Shown: piece after piece, positions 8,734 to 18,109 of the stretch | Position numbering within the stretch: position 1 is the stretch's first letter | Layout: each line of letters begins with the position of its first letter | DNA from: Pseudarthrobacter defluvii | Lineage (GTDB): Bacteria > Actinomycetota > Actinomycetes > Actinomycetales > Micrococcaceae | Reading direction: 5' to 3' | Length of the DNA: 64,000 bases | Assembly: GCF_030323865.1 (NCBI RefSeq) | Contig: NZ_CP066362.1 | Span: 248,001-312,000 of the forward strand | The notes under the pieces: model-generated | Database searches by the model: none | What the model was told of the DNA's origin: nothing | Seen by the model: only the letters and a program-made list of their open reading frames with translations | Program-made: the position numbers and the translations under genes

Positions 8734-10494
8734 TCAGGATGGGGGCAGGATGAAGGTAACGCTGGTGCCCACGCCGGGTTCACTGTCCAGGCTGATCGAC
8801 CCTCCGTGGCCCTCAACAATCGTTTTGCTGACAATCAGCCCAAGGCCCGCACCGGGGATGGCTGTTTCACGCGAGCGGGCCGAACGGAAGAACTTGGTGA
8901 ACGCCTGCTCCTGCTCCTCCTCCGTCATCCCCAGACCGGTATCCGTAATGGTGCAGACCAGGCCCTGCCCGTTGCGATAAGCCCGGACGGTGACCAGGCC
9001 GCCGTCGGGGGAGTATTTGATGGCGTTCGAGAGCAGGCTCTGGATCACCTGGCTGATCCGCTTCGGGTCCATCATGCCAGGCAGCGGCTGCCCCGCATCG
9101 AGCGCCAGCTGCAGCCCGTTGCTGGCGGCTGCGGGTAAGGCAGCGTTAATCTCGACGGCGAGCAGCCGGGCCAGATCCGTCTCCTCCAAGGACAGATCCA
9201 CCCGCTCCGACGCCACGGCGATCAGGTCGTTGACCAGGCTCAGAAGGTGCTCTGCGTTCCGGCGGACCACCAGGAGCTCTTCCTGGATCTCCTCGTGCCC
9301 GGGTTCGTCCAGGACCAGTTCCAGGTAGCCGAGGATTGAGGTGAGCGGGGTCCGGAGTTCGTGCGAGACGGTGGCAACAAAATTGTCTTTTGCCGCCAGC
9401 GCGCTAATCAGGCTGGTGACGTCCACGAACGTGATGACGGCACCGCCCTCCTGCCCGCCGGCAGGAGGGAAGGACTGTGAACTTACGGAGTAGGCGCGCT
9501 GCCGGCCGGCAGGACCTGCCCAGTACAACTCGTCCGTGAAAGCTTCCCCTGCGGCGGCGCGGGCCGCGGGAAGCCGGCCGGCTGTGACAGGGGTGGAGCG
9601 GTCTGCCGCCATGAGCAGCCCCGGCCCACCGGCGGGGCTGCTTCCACCCTGGGACCCGATGACGCTTGCGAGGACGGGGTCAGCCCGCATGGCCCTGTTG
9701 GTCAGCACGGTGTTGCCCCGCCGGTCCACCACCCAAACGCCGACCCCGACGGCTTTGAGGACGGCGTCGAGCAGGTTTTGCCGGCGGACGCTTTCGCCCA
9801 GGGTCCGTGCCATCTCATGTTCGTTTTCAACCAGGGTGATGCGCTGGCGGCGGATGGTGGTTGCAACCACATGCGCCGTGACCGCAATGACGGACATGAC
9901 CAGGGGGAGGATCAGGGTGCGGATCATCGAGCCGCCCGCAGGCGGAGCGCCTTGCAGCGCCGCGGGGGCAACGATGCTGAGGACGGTCCCCCCAATGGCG
10001 AGGGCAGGCATATAGGGCCGGACCTGAGCGGAGAGCCAGATGACGGGGAACACCAGCATTACGCTCAGCACGCTGAACGTGGGGCCGCCCGCCTGGCGGG
10101 TAAGCCCGATGGCAATGCAATCCATGAGCGGGATGACGGCAAACGCCGTAGCCGGGACACGGCCCCATGGCATGGTTACGCAGAACGCGGCAATTGCCAG
10201 GTGGAAAACCAGAGCCGCCACGAACAGGCTGTTGCTGAACGTTTCCGGGCTGAAAACAGCCGTGGCAACAATCACAAGGGCCATGGCCAACGTGACCGGA
10301 GACTGGGCAGCCACCACCCGCATGCGCGCGCTGAGCCCTCCGAACAGCCCGTCGAGCCGGTTCGACACGACCGGCTGCACCGTCGTTTTGCGTGCGAGGC
10401 CCGCGTCCCCGGCGGTGCCCTGCTGTTCCTGGATTACCAAGCTTCCCCCAGCACAGACGTGTAAGCCTCCATCTGCAAGAAGGCTCCCACTCAC
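8734..10494 (-). CDS. Orphan membrane sensor histidine kinase
   Basis: Up to 586 residues. Several membrane segments lie between about 65 and 212 (MALVIVATAVF, VIPLMDCIAIG, LVMSVIAVTAHVVATT), followed by a PAS-like domain (about 240-360), HisKA with phospho-acceptor His378 (FVATVSHELRTPL), and HATPase with N box (LLSNAIKYSPDGG), G1 (DTGLGM) and G2 (GAGLGL). It should autophosphorylate in response to an unknown signal. No response regulator is adjacent, so its partner lies elsewhere. The first about 55 residues look non-conserved and the true start may be nearer Met58. Confidence 0.9.
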   Translation of the reverse strand: MSGSLLADGGLHVCAGGSLVIQEQQGTAGDAGLARKTTVQPVVSNRLDGLFGGLSARMRVVAAQSPVTLAMALVIVATAVFSPETFSNSLFVAALVFHLAIAAFCVTMPWGRVPATAFAVIPLMDCIAIGLTRQAGGPTFSVLSVMLVFPVIWLSAQVRPYMPALAIGGTVLSIVAPAALQGAPPAGGSMIRTLILPLVMSVIAVTAHVVATTIRRQRITLVENEHEMARTLGESVRRQNLLDAVLKAVGVGVWVVDRRGNTVLTNRAMRADPVLASVIGSQGGSSPAGGPGLLMAADRSTPVTAGRLPAARAAAGEAFTDELYWAGPAGRQRAYSVSSQSFPPAGGQEGGAVITFVDVTSLISALAAKDNFVATVSHELRTPLTSILGYLELVLDEPGHEEIQEELLVVRRNAEHLLSLVNDLIAVASERVDLSLEETDLARLLAVEINAALPAAASNGLQLALDAGQPLPGMMDPKRISQVIQSLLSNAIKYSPDGGLVTVRAYRNGQGLVCTITDTGLGMTEEEQEQAFTKFFRSARSRETAIPGAGLGLIVSKTIVEGHGGSISLDSEPGVGTSVTFILPPS

Positions 10495-10562
10495 AGTACC
10501 CTGAGCTGGAGCGCCATCTGCCTAAGCGCAGAGGCCAGCGGCTGACCGAGAAGCCGGGGCTG

Positions 10563-11936
10563 CTAGCCAATCAAAAGGCTGAGTGCCTCCGTAAGGTGTT
10601 CCACTTCACGTACGGAGAACCCCGGCGGCACCGGGCCGGGGCCGGTGTGGCTGGCTGGAACCACTGCGTGGGTGAATCCCAGCCGGTGGGCCTCCTGGAT
10701 GCGCTGGTTAATGCCCGGCACCGGACGGACCTCGCCTGCCAGCCCCACTTCGCCGAAGGCGATAAGCCGGATGGGCAGCGGCTTGCGGGCCTTGGCCGAA
10801 GCCACGGCAAGAGCAACTGCAAGGTCCGTTGCGGGCTCGCTGAGTTTCACCCCGCCAACGGTGGCAACGTATGAATCGTCCTTGTGCAGCAGCGTTCCTG
10901 CCCGTTGCTGCAGCACGGCCAGGAGCATGGACACCCGTGAACTGTCCAGGCCGCTGGTGGCCCGCCGGGGCTGCGAATTAGGGCTTTCGGCCAGCAGCGA
11001 CTGCACCTCCGCCAGCAGGGGACGCCGCCCCTCCATGGTGACGGTGATACAGGTCCCCGAAACCGGGTCCTTGGTGCGGCTGACGAACAGGCCGCTGGGA
11101 TCGGCCAGGCCCTCAATGCCGTTCTCGTTCAGGTCGAAGCAGCCTACGTCGTCGGTGGGCCCGTACCGGTTCTTAACCGCCCGGAGCAGCCGCAGCCTCG
11201 AATGCCGCTCGCCCTCGAACTGGCACACCACGTCCACCAGGTGTTCCAGCAGCCGCGGCCCCGCGATGGACCCGTCCTTGGTGACGTGCCCCACCAGCAG
11301 GGTGGTCATGTTCCGCCGCTTGGCCGCGGCGATGATGGAAGCCGCCACTTCCCGCACCTGGGACACGCCCCCGGCACTGCCATCCACGTCCGCGCTGCTC
11401 AGGGTCTGTACCGAGTCCACGATCAGCAGCCGCGGCTCGATCTTCTCCACCTGCCCCAGCGCCTGGCCAAGATCGGTCTCTGCGGACAGGTACAGGGATT
11501 CGGCCACGGCATCGATCCGCTCCGCGCGCAGCTTCACCTGGGCGGCCGATTCTTCACCGGTCACGTAGAGGACGTCCTGGGCAGTCCGCGCGAACTTGGC
11601 CGCGACGTCGAGCAGGAGCGTGGATTTGCCCACCCCCGGTTCACCGGCCAGCAGGATGACGGCACCCGGAACCAGCCCGCCGCCCAGCACCCGGTCCAGT
11701 TCGTCCACACCGGTGGGAAGGAACGCCGCCGTGGTGGCGTCCACGTCAGCAATCTTCCGTGCCGGTTCCGCGACCGTTGTGGCCGCCGTCGTCCGGGCCA
11801 CCGCGGTGCCTGTTTCCTCAACGGTGCCCCAGGCCTGGCACTCGCCGCAGCGGCCCACCCACTTGACCGTGGTCCAGCCGCATTCGGCGCATTTGTACGC
11901 GGGCGCTTTGGATGCCCGGGAAGTCTTTGTTGCCAT
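10563..11936 (-). CDS. radA: DNA repair protein RadA
   Basis: The 457-residue RecA-like ATPase promotes branch migration in recombinational repair. It has an N-terminal C4 zinc finger (Cys16, Cys19, Cys30, Cys33), Walker A GEPGVGKST (98-106), the RadA-specific KNRYG motif near residue 255, and a C-terminal Lon-protease-like domain (about 340-457, LAGEVRPVPGINQRI). Length and order match the family. In many bacteria radA and disA adjoin; here they are on the same strand but separated by about 7 kb. Confidence 0.96.
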   Translation of the reverse strand: MATKTSRASKAPAYKCAECGWTTVKWVGRCGECQAWGTVEETGTAVARTTAATTVAEPARKIADVDATTAAFLPTGVDELDRVLGGGLVPGAVILLAGEPGVGKSTLLLDVAAKFARTAQDVLYVTGEESAAQVKLRAERIDAVAESLYLSAETDLGQALGQVEKIEPRLLIVDSVQTLSSADVDGSAGGVSQVREVAASIIAAAKRRNMTTLLVGHVTKDGSIAGPRLLEHLVDVVCQFEGERHSRLRLLRAVKNRYGPTDDVGCFDLNENGIEGLADPSGLFVSRTKDPVSGTCITVTMEGRRPLLAEVQSLLAESPNSQPRRATSGLDSSRVSMLLAVLQQRAGTLLHKDDSYVATVGGVKLSEPATDLAVALAVASAKARKPLPIRLIAFGEVGLAGEVRPVPGINQRIQEAHRLGFTHAVVPASHTGPGPVPPGFSVREVEHLTEALSLLIG

Positions 11937-11965
11937 GTGTTAAACCCTAGTGGCGGGCACTGACA

Positions 11966-13126
11966 CTACAGTGCGGGCAGCACGTCCCTGGCCTCGTCAG
12001 CGTCCATTCCGGTGGCCTCCAGCAGGTCCACCATCAGCGGCCGGAACAGCATGACCACCGTTTCACCCTCAAGCCGCTGCACCTCCAGTAGCTTGGGATG
12101 GAGGCGGAGTGCGATTTCGCTCAGGTCCCGCCGGGCGGTGCGCAGGTGGGCGCGGCGGACGCCGTCGTGCGACTCCGCCAGGCCCAGCGACAGCTCATCA
12201 ATCGCGGCAGCGGTCTCCTGCAGCACCCCGGCGATGCTGTCCGTCGCCTCATCAGAGAGGGCCGCATTGTTGATGGCACTGGTCAGCCGGCGCGCAAAAA
12301 CCCGGCTGTTCCGCAGCGCCAGGTCGATGAAATCCAAGGACTGTTTGAGCCGGTCCAGCTCATCCCGGTGCCGACGGTAGGCGGGCGCCAGGGTGGCAAC
12401 CTCCCCCGAGGCGCGGAGCGACTGGCGCATTGCATCGACCAACGGCTGGCAGTTGCGGCCCCGGATGAGGGCATGCCACGCCTGGCTGGAATCACTGTTG
12501 ACCATGGCATCGGCGCATTCCCGGAGCACCTCCGCCAGCTCATGGAGCAGCTTCTGGACGTCCCTGCGCGGCTCCCGGCGTGGATCCTTGGGCATCAGGA
12601 TGGTCACCAGCAGCGCGCAAACTCCACCTACCACGGCGTCGATGCTCCGGGTGAACGGGCCGCCCGCCGGCGCCGGCAGCAACACCACAAGCACCGACTG
12701 CAGGGCCAGTTGGGTGGTAAAGATGACGCCGCTGTCCAGGAAGCGGGCCAGCAGGATTGAGAAAAGAAGGACGACGGCGGCCTGCCAGATTCCGCTGCCC
12801 AGCCAGTGCAGGAGAAGATCACCCACGGCAATCCCGATGGTGCAGCCAAGGCCCACCTCCACTACCCGCCGCAGCCGCGGCTCGCGGGAAAAACCAAGGG
12901 CAATCAGGGACGACGTGGCCGCGAAAAGCGGTCCCGTGTGCCCCAGAACGTACTCGGCGAAGGCGTAGGCCGCCACTGCGCAGACGGTCATCTGGAGTGC
13001 CGGAACAAGGGAATTCCGGCTGCGGATCAGCCCGGTGCGGATGCGGCCGTGCAGGAACCGTTTGCCTGCTGAAAGTCCTGCTGCTGGAGCCATGCCGTTC
13101 AGTCTATTTGCTGCACGGTGCTTCAC
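11966..13126 (-). CDS. FUSC / aromatic acid exporter family membrane protein
   Basis: 386 residues. The N-terminal half has about six membrane segments (for example LQMTVCAVAAYAFAEYVLG, LFAATSSLIALGF, VVLLFSILLARFLDSG, AVVGGVCALLVTILM), with the FUSC-like GFSREPRLRRVVEVGLGCTIGI. The C-terminal half is long, helical and cytoplasmic. The family is thought to export aromatic acids; the substrate here is unknown. An internal ATG at 13093 (MAPAAGLSAG) is a plausible alternative start. The gap to radA downstream is 29 bp, so they may be co-transcribed. Confidence 0.8.
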   Translation of the reverse strand: MKHRAANRLNGMAPAAGLSAGKRFLHGRIRTGLIRSRNSLVPALQMTVCAVAAYAFAEYVLGHTGPLFAATSSLIALGFSREPRLRRVVEVGLGCTIGIAVGDLLLHWLGSGIWQAAVVLLFSILLARFLDSGVIFTTQLALQSVLVVLLPAPAGGPFTRSIDAVVGGVCALLVTILMPKDPRREPRRDVQKLLHELAEVLRECADAMVNSDSSQAWHALIRGRNCQPLVDAMRQSLRASGEVATLAPAYRRHRDELDRLKQSLDFIDLALRNSRVFARRLTSAINNAALSDEATDSIAGVLQETAAAIDELSLGLAESHDGVRRAHLRTARRDLSEIALRLHPKLLEVQRLEGETVVMLFRPLMVDLLEATGMDADEARDVLPAL

Positions 13127-13202
13127 TTCGTGCCGCCACTACGGCCGGACATGTGATCCGCGCAATGGTGACCCGGCATTTGTCAGCCAACATCCCGCCG
13201 TC

Positions 13203-13224
13203 GTTAATCCTCCGTTCACTTTGG
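13203..13224 (+). promoter_or_regulatory. Candidate PHO box upstream of pstS
   Basis: Two 11-nt units in direct repeat begin at 13203 (GTTAATCCTCC) and 13214 (GTTCACTTTGG). Actinobacterial PhoP boxes are built of 11-nt direct-repeat units resembling GTTCACC. The site is about 118 bp before the pstS start, where PhoP would activate transcription under phosphate limitation. The first unit is a weak match, and no phoP gene is in the window. Confidence 0.45.
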
Positions 13225-13341
13225 ACAGCCCATCCCGTTACCTGCGGCCCATAACTTTCTTGAAGGTACACAACGTACGCATCGCGCAGCAGGGTTCTCC
13301 GTCCCTGTCCCGCACCTGAATAACCCTGGAAGGGGTATCTA

Positions 13342-14463
13342 GTGAAGGCACTCCGCTTCGGCCGCCACGCGGCTATCGCTGTTATCGCAGCCGGCGCACT
13401 CGCGCTCAGCGCCTGCGGTTCAGACAACGCCACTGGCACCGCTCCCGCCGGCAGCCAGTCCGCCGGCGGCACCAAGGTCACCGGCACCCTGACCGGCATC
13501 GGCTCTTCCGCCCAGGGCGCTGCCATGGACGCCTGGAAGACCAACTTCGCTTCCGCCAACTCCGGCGCCAGCGTGCAGTACTCCCCGGACGGTTCCGGCG
13601 CAGGCCGCAAGGCCATCCTGGACGGCTCGGCACAGTTCGCCGGCTCCGACGCCTACCTGAAGGATGACGAATACGCGTCCTCCAAGTCCGTTTGCGGCCC
13701 CGACGGCGCCATCAACGTCCCGGTCTACATCTCCCCGATCGCCGTGGCCTTCAACGTTCCCGGCGTCACGGACCTGAAGCTGGATGCCGCCACCGTGGCC
13801 AAGATCTTCCGCGGCCAGATCGCCAAGTGGAATGATCCCGCGATTACCGCCCTGAACGCCGGCGTTTCGCTGCCCGACCTGAAGGTCACCCCGGTGAACC
13901 GCTCCGACGACTCGGGCACCACCCAGAACTTCACGGACTACCTGTCTGCTGCCGCTCCTGACGTCTGGACCGACAAGGCCGCCGGTGTCTGGCCCGCCAG
14001 CCTCCAGGGCGAGAACGCCAAGGGCACTTCCGGCGTGGTCAAGACCGTCTCCGACACCCCCGGTGCCGTGACCTACGCTGACGACTCCGCAGTGAGCGGC
14101 AAGCTCGGCGTGGCCCAGATCAAGGTGGGCGACTCCTTCACCAAGATCTCCGCCGAGGCTGCTGCCAAGGCCGTTGACGCCGGCAAGCCGGTTGAAGGCC
14201 GCGCCGCCAACGACCTCTCCATCAAGCTGGACCGTAAGACCACCATCGCCGGCGCTTACCCGATCGTCCTGGTGTCCTTCCACGTCCTGTGCACCACCTA
14301 CGACAAGCAGGAGACCGTTGACCTGGTCAAGGCCTTCGAGCACTACGTAGTTTCCGAAGAGGGCCAGAAGGCCGCAGCCGAGTCGGCCAAGTCCGCCCCG
14401 CTGTCCTCCGACCTCGCAGCAAAGGCCGGCAAGGCCATCGACTCGATCAAGGTCAAGTCCTAG
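13342..14463 (+). CDS. pstS: Phosphate ABC transporter substrate-binding lipoprotein
   Basis: The 373-residue protein has a lipoprotein signal (ALSAC, Cys25) and binds phosphate outside the membrane. Phosphate-site motifs typical of PstS are visible: GIGSSAQGAAMDAW near the N-terminus, SPDGSGAGRKAILDG, and VNRSDDSGTTQNFTDYL. The start is the GTG at 13342, preceded by GGAAGGGG at 13328-13335. It is first in pstSCAB, and a strong hairpin after the gene probably keeps its expression above that of the membrane genes. Confidence 0.97.
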   Translation: MKALRFGRHAAIAVIAAGALALSACGSDNATGTAPAGSQSAGGTKVTGTLTGIGSSAQGAAMDAWKTNFASANSGASVQYSPDGSGAGRKAILDGSAQFAGSDAYLKDDEYASSKSVCGPDGAINVPVYISPIAVAFNVPGVTDLKLDAATVAKIFRGQIAKWNDPAITALNAGVSLPDLKVTPVNRSDDSGTTQNFTDYLSAAAPDVWTDKAAGVWPASLQGENAKGTSGVVKTVSDTPGAVTYADDSAVSGKLGVAQIKVGDSFTKISAEAAAKAVDAGKPVEGRAANDLSIKLDRKTTIAGAYPIVLVSFHVLCTTYDKQETVDLVKAFEHYVVSEEGQKAAAESAKSAPLSSDLAAKAGKAIDSIKVKS

Positions 14464-14471
14464 CCAACGCT

Positions 14472-14524
14472 GCAAAACCGGGTTCCCCGCCTGCCGGACG
14501 GCAGTGCGGGGAACTTGGCTTTGC
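14472..14524 (+). terminator. Large hairpin in the pstS-pstC gap (attenuator or mRNA stabiliser)
   Basis: GTTCCCCGC (14482-14490) pairs with GCGGGGAAC (14506-14514); inside, CTGCCG pairs with CGGCAG around a GA turn. The stem can be extended outward with mismatches from 14472 (GCAAAACC) to 14524 (GGCTTTGC). It is placed 8 bp after the pstS stop and 42 bp before pstC, with no U tract, so partial read-through is expected. Confidence 0.65.
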
Positions 14525-14566
14525 ACCCAGCTTCCTTAATCCAGCAACGAATCGAAGGGCCGTCGA

Positions 14567-15499
14567 ATGACCGCCACCTCCCTGACCAGTACCCAGGGCG
14601 CCGGGCGCGCCGGGGACAAAGTCTTCTCCGGTGCCACGCTCGCCGCCGGGTGCCTGATCCTCGCCGTCCTCTTCGGCGTCGCACTCTTCCTGGTAGTCCA
14701 GGCAATTCCCGCGCTGACCGCTCCCGCGGACAAGATCCAGGGCGGCCAGGGCTTCTTCGCCTACATCTGGCCCATCGTGATCGGCACGCTCATCGCCGCC
14801 GCCATCGCGCTGGTGATCGCCACCCCCATCGCCATCGGCGTGGCGCTGTTCATCTCCCACTTCGCACCCCGGGGCCTGGCCTCCGGGCTTGGCTATGTGG
14901 TGGACCTGCTGGCCGCCATACCCTCCGTGGTCTACGGTGCCTGGGGTGCGGCCTTCCTTGCCAAGGAAATTTCGCCGGCGTATGGCTGGCTCGCAGCCAA
15001 CATGGGCTGGCTGCCCATTTTCCAGGGCCCGGCCTCCACCACCGGCAAGACCATCCTCACGGCCGGCATTGTCCTGGCCGTCATGGTCCTGCCGATCATT
15101 ACCTCGCTGTCGCGCGAGATCTTCCTGCAGACCCCCAAGCTGCATGAGGAAGCGGCGCTGGCGCTGGGCGCCACCCGCTGGGAAATGATCAAGATGGCAG
15201 TGCTGCCCTTCGCCCGCCCCGGGATCATCAGCGCGGTCATGCTGGGCCTGGGCCGCGCGCTGGGCGAGACCATGGCCGTCGCCCTGGTGCTCTCCTCCGG
15301 TGCGCTGACCGCCAGCCTGATCCAGTCCGGAAACCAGACCATCGCCGCCGAGATCGCCCTGAACTTCCCCGAAGCCAGCGGCATCAAGGTCAGCACCCTG
15401 ATCGCCGCCGGCCTGGTGCTGTTTATCATCACCCTGGCCGTGAACATGATCGCCCGCTGGGTCATCACCCGGCACAAAGAATTCTCGGGAGCCAACTAA
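14567..15499 (+). CDS. pstC: Phosphate ABC transporter permease PstC
   Basis: 310 residues with about six membrane segments and the inner-membrane permease EAA loop (EEAALALGATRWEMIKMAVL). It forms the translocation channel with PstA. The ATG at 14567 follows the pstS hairpin, and the stop directly abuts the pstA start with no gap, indicating translational coupling. Confidence 0.96.
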   Translation: MTATSLTSTQGAGRAGDKVFSGATLAAGCLILAVLFGVALFLVVQAIPALTAPADKIQGGQGFFAYIWPIVIGTLIAAAIALVIATPIAIGVALFISHFAPRGLASGLGYVVDLLAAIPSVVYGAWGAAFLAKEISPAYGWLAANMGWLPIFQGPASTTGKTILTAGIVLAVMVLPIITSLSREIFLQTPKLHEEAALALGATRWEMIKMAVLPFARPGIISAVMLGLGRALGETMAVALVLSSGALTASLIQSGNQTIAAEIALNFPEASGIKVSTLIAAGLVLFIITLAVNMIARWVITRHKEFSGAN

Positions 15500-16612
15500 A
15501 TGACCTCCACGCTTACCCCCGTCCGCAGCAAGCGGTCGGCACTCACCAAGGGCCAGCTGCCCAAGTACGCGCCGTACGCCGTGCTCGGTGCGGCCCTGAT
15601 CGCCGGCGCTGCCATCATGGCCCTGATCGGCTTCAACCCGTTTGGCTGGGGCGTGGTTTCCGCGATCCTGTTCGCGATCGGCCTGGTGTCCTGGAGCGCG
15701 GCTGTGGAAGGCTCCCGCAAGGCAAAGGACAAGCTGGCCACCTGCCTGGTGGTGGGTTCGTTCCTGGTGGCGCTGCTGCCGCTGGTTTCGGTCATCTGGA
15801 CCGTGCTGGTCAACGGCATCCCAGGGCTCCTCGATCCCGGATTCCTCACCACCTCCATGAACGGTGTGACGGGTGCTTTCGACAACAAGTCCGTGGAGAG
15901 CGGCGCCCCCGTGATGGGCGGCATTTACCACGCCATCCTGGGCACCGTGCAGATCACGCTGCTGGCCACGTTGATCTCTGTCCCCGTGGGGCTGCTCACC
16001 GCCATCTATCTGGTGGAGTACGGCCAGAACGGACGGCTGGCCAGGGCCATCACGTTCTTCGTGGATGTCATGACCGGTATCCCTTCCATCGTGGCCGGCC
16101 TGTTCGCCGCCGCATTCTTCTTCGCGGTGGTGGGCCCCGGGACCAAGACCGGTGCGGTGGCCGCCGTCGCGCTTTCCGTGCTGATGATCCCCGTGGTGGT
16201 CCGTTCCAGCGAGGAAATGCTTAAGATCGTCCCGAATGAACTCCGTGAGGCCGCCTACGCGCTGGGCGTGCGCAAGTGGCGGACCATCCTCAAGGTGGTG
16301 ATTCCGACGGCGATCTCCGGCATCGCGTCCGGCGTTACCCTGGCGATCGCCCGGGTCATCGGTGAGACGGCGCCCATCCTGGTCACCGCCGGCTTTGCCA
16401 CCAGCATCAACTCCAACGTGTTCGGCGGCTGGATGGCCTCGCTGCCCACGTTTATCTACACCCAGATCCTCAACCCGACTTCGCCGTCCAACCCGGACCC
16501 GTCCTCGCAGCGGGCCTGGGGTGCGGCCCTGGTCCTGATCATCCTGGTGATGGTCCTGAACCTGGTGGCGCGCCTGATCGCCAGGATCTTCGCCCCCAAA
16601 ACCGGCCGGTAA
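15500..16612 (+). CDS. pstA: Phosphate ABC transporter permease PstA
   Basis: 370 residues, somewhat longer than usual because of an N-terminal extension with two extra hydrophobic segments (about 23-70) before the conserved permease domain. The EAA loop is REAAYALGVRKWRTILKVVI. It pairs with PstC in the membrane. The ATG starts immediately after the pstC stop; pstB follows 76 bp later. Confidence 0.96.
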   Translation: MTSTLTPVRSKRSALTKGQLPKYAPYAVLGAALIAGAAIMALIGFNPFGWGVVSAILFAIGLVSWSAAVEGSRKAKDKLATCLVVGSFLVALLPLVSVIWTVLVNGIPGLLDPGFLTTSMNGVTGAFDNKSVESGAPVMGGIYHAILGTVQITLLATLISVPVGLLTAIYLVEYGQNGRLARAITFFVDVMTGIPSIVAGLFAAAFFFAVVGPGTKTGAVAAVALSVLMIPVVVRSSEEMLKIVPNELREAAYALGVRKWRTILKVVIPTAISGIASGVTLAIARVIGETAPILVTAGFATSINSNVFGGWMASLPTFIYTQILNPTSPSNPDPSSQRAWGAALVLIILVMVLNLVARLIARIFAPKTGR

Positions 16613-16688
16613 GCAGACCTGCCGCATCTTCCGCCGTACCGCGGCGGATCCTAGACTTCAATCCATACCCAGTAAGTGAAGGAACACC

Positions 16689-17468
16689 ATGTCTAAGCGC
16701 ATCGACGTCAAGGACCTGAACGTGTACTACGGCGACTTCCTCGCCGTTGAGGACGTCAGCATCAACATCGAGGCCAAGTCCGTCACCGCGTTCATCGGCC
16801 CGTCCGGCTGCGGAAAGTCCACCTTCCTCCGCACCCTGAACCGCATGCACGAGGTCATCCCCGGCGCACGCGTCGAGGGCGAGGTCCTGCTGGACGGCGA
16901 CAACCTGTACGGCCCCGGCGTGGACCCTGTCACCGTGCGCTCGCAGATCGGCATGGTCTTCCAGCGCCCTAACCCGTTCCCCACGATGTCCATCCGGGAC
17001 AACGTGCTGGCCGGCGTGAAGCTGAACAACAAGAAGATCTCCAAGGGCGAGGCTGATGTCCTGGTGGAACGCTCACTCAAGGGCGCCAACCTCTGGAACG
17101 AGGTCAAGGACCGGCTGGAAAAGCCCGGCTCCGGCCTCTCGGGCGGCCAGCAGCAGCGCCTCTGCATTGCCCGCGCCATTGCTGTGGAGCCGCAGGTGAT
17201 CCTCATGGACGAGCCCTGCTCTGCCCTGGACCCCATCTCCACCCTGGCCATCGAGGACCTCATCAATGAGCTCAAGGACCAGTACACGGTGGTGATCGTT
17301 ACCCACAACATGCAGCAGGCCGCGCGCGTCTCTGACAAGACCGCATTCTTCAACATCGCGGGCACGGGCAAGCCGGGCAAGCTGATCGAGTACGGCGACA
17401 CCCACACCATCTTCAGCAACCCCGTCCAGAAGGCCACCGAAGACTACGTGTCCGGACGCTTCGGGTAA
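16689..17468 (+). CDS. pstB: Phosphate ABC transporter ATPase PstB
   Basis: 259 residues. Walker [10 protein letters not shown] (38-45), ABC signature LSGGQ (150-154), Walker B ILMDEP (171-176) and the switch region [15 protein letters not shown] are intact. The cysteine after Walker B (DEPCSALDP) is typical of PstB. It energises phosphate import by PstSCA. No phoU follows; the next + strand gene is an unrelated hypothetical. Confidence 0.97.
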   Translation: MSKRIDVKDLNVYYGDFLAVEDVSINIEAKSVTAFIGPSGCGKSTFLRTLNRMHEVIPGARVEGEVLLDGDNLYGPGVDPVTVRSQIGMVFQRPNPFPTMSIRDNVLAGVKLNNKKISKGEADVLVERSLKGANLWNEVKDRLEKPGSGLSGGQQQRLCIARAIAVEPQVILMDEPCSALDPISTLAIEDLINELKDQYTVVIVTHNMQQAARVSDKTAFFNIAGTGKPGKLIEYGDTHTIFSNPVQKATEDYVSGRFG

Positions 17469-17558
17469 ACCCGCTCCTGTTGGCGCTCTACCAATTCGTT
17501 TAGTACGCTGAACTAGATACTTTTGAAACTAGTAGTAAGCAAGCTTAGGAGTTTTGCC

Positions 17559-17990
17559 ATGACGCAGACGGCCAGCAGCCCATTAGGCCCCCAGCTTACT
17601 GTTTCCGTACCTGCGGTGGGCGCACCTGGGCAGGATGACGTGGTGCCGGTGCAGGGTTTCGCCGAGGCCGCCGGCCTGGCGGGGCCCCTTGTGGCGGGTC
17701 CGCTCGCCGGAGGCCCACTGGCCCCGGAACTTGATCCGGGCCTCGGTCTCGCCGCGGCGGCCGGCATCGAGGAAGAAGTCGATGTGCTGTCCGTGGTCTG
17801 GCGGGCCAGTTCCCACGTGGAAAGCATGCAATGGGAACTGGATAACGCCCAGGAAGCCCTGCGGCAAGCAGTCCGCGCAGCTTCCACAGCTGGAATTGCG
17901 CAGGATGAGCTGTGCTCAGCCGCGAACCTAACGCAGGACGAACTCACCACCGTGCTGATGGCCGCAGCTCCCGTAACCCTGGATCTCTAA
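17559..17990 (+). CDS. Hypothetical protein with Pro/Gly/Ala-rich N-terminus
   Basis: 143 residues from an ATG at 17559 with a good ribosome site AGGAG at 17547-17551. The first about 65 residues are low complexity (PLVAGPLAGGPLAPELDPG). The C-terminal half is helical (EEEVDVLSVVWRASSHVESM, NAQEALRQAVRAAS) and ends LTTVLMAAAPVTLDL. No domain is recognised. An AT-rich stretch upstream with two GAA(A)CTAG repeats suggests its own promoter rather than read-through from pstB. Confidence 0.6.
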   Translation: MTQTASSPLGPQLTVSVPAVGAPGQDDVVPVQGFAEAAGLAGPLVAGPLAGGPLAPELDPGLGLAAAAGIEEEVDVLSVVWRASSHVESMQWELDNAQEALRQAVRAASTAGIAQDELCSAANLTQDELTTVLMAAAPVTLDL

Positions 17991-18109
17991 CAAACCCCGT
18001 GGTTCGCCGTGCGCATTGACGGCTGGCCTCGATGCGCAGGGACTGCCGCGGCGCACTGAGCCGCACCGTCACTGCGCAGCCCGGTACAGGGGAGCCCCTG
18101 CGGATACGC

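Noticed and set aside
14453..16627. A 724-codon open frame on the minus strand opposite pstC and pstA.
   Set aside because: Its translation is Gly/His/Asp/Gln-rich low complexity, typical of antisense frames of high-GC genes, and the plus strand encodes clear PstC and PstA.
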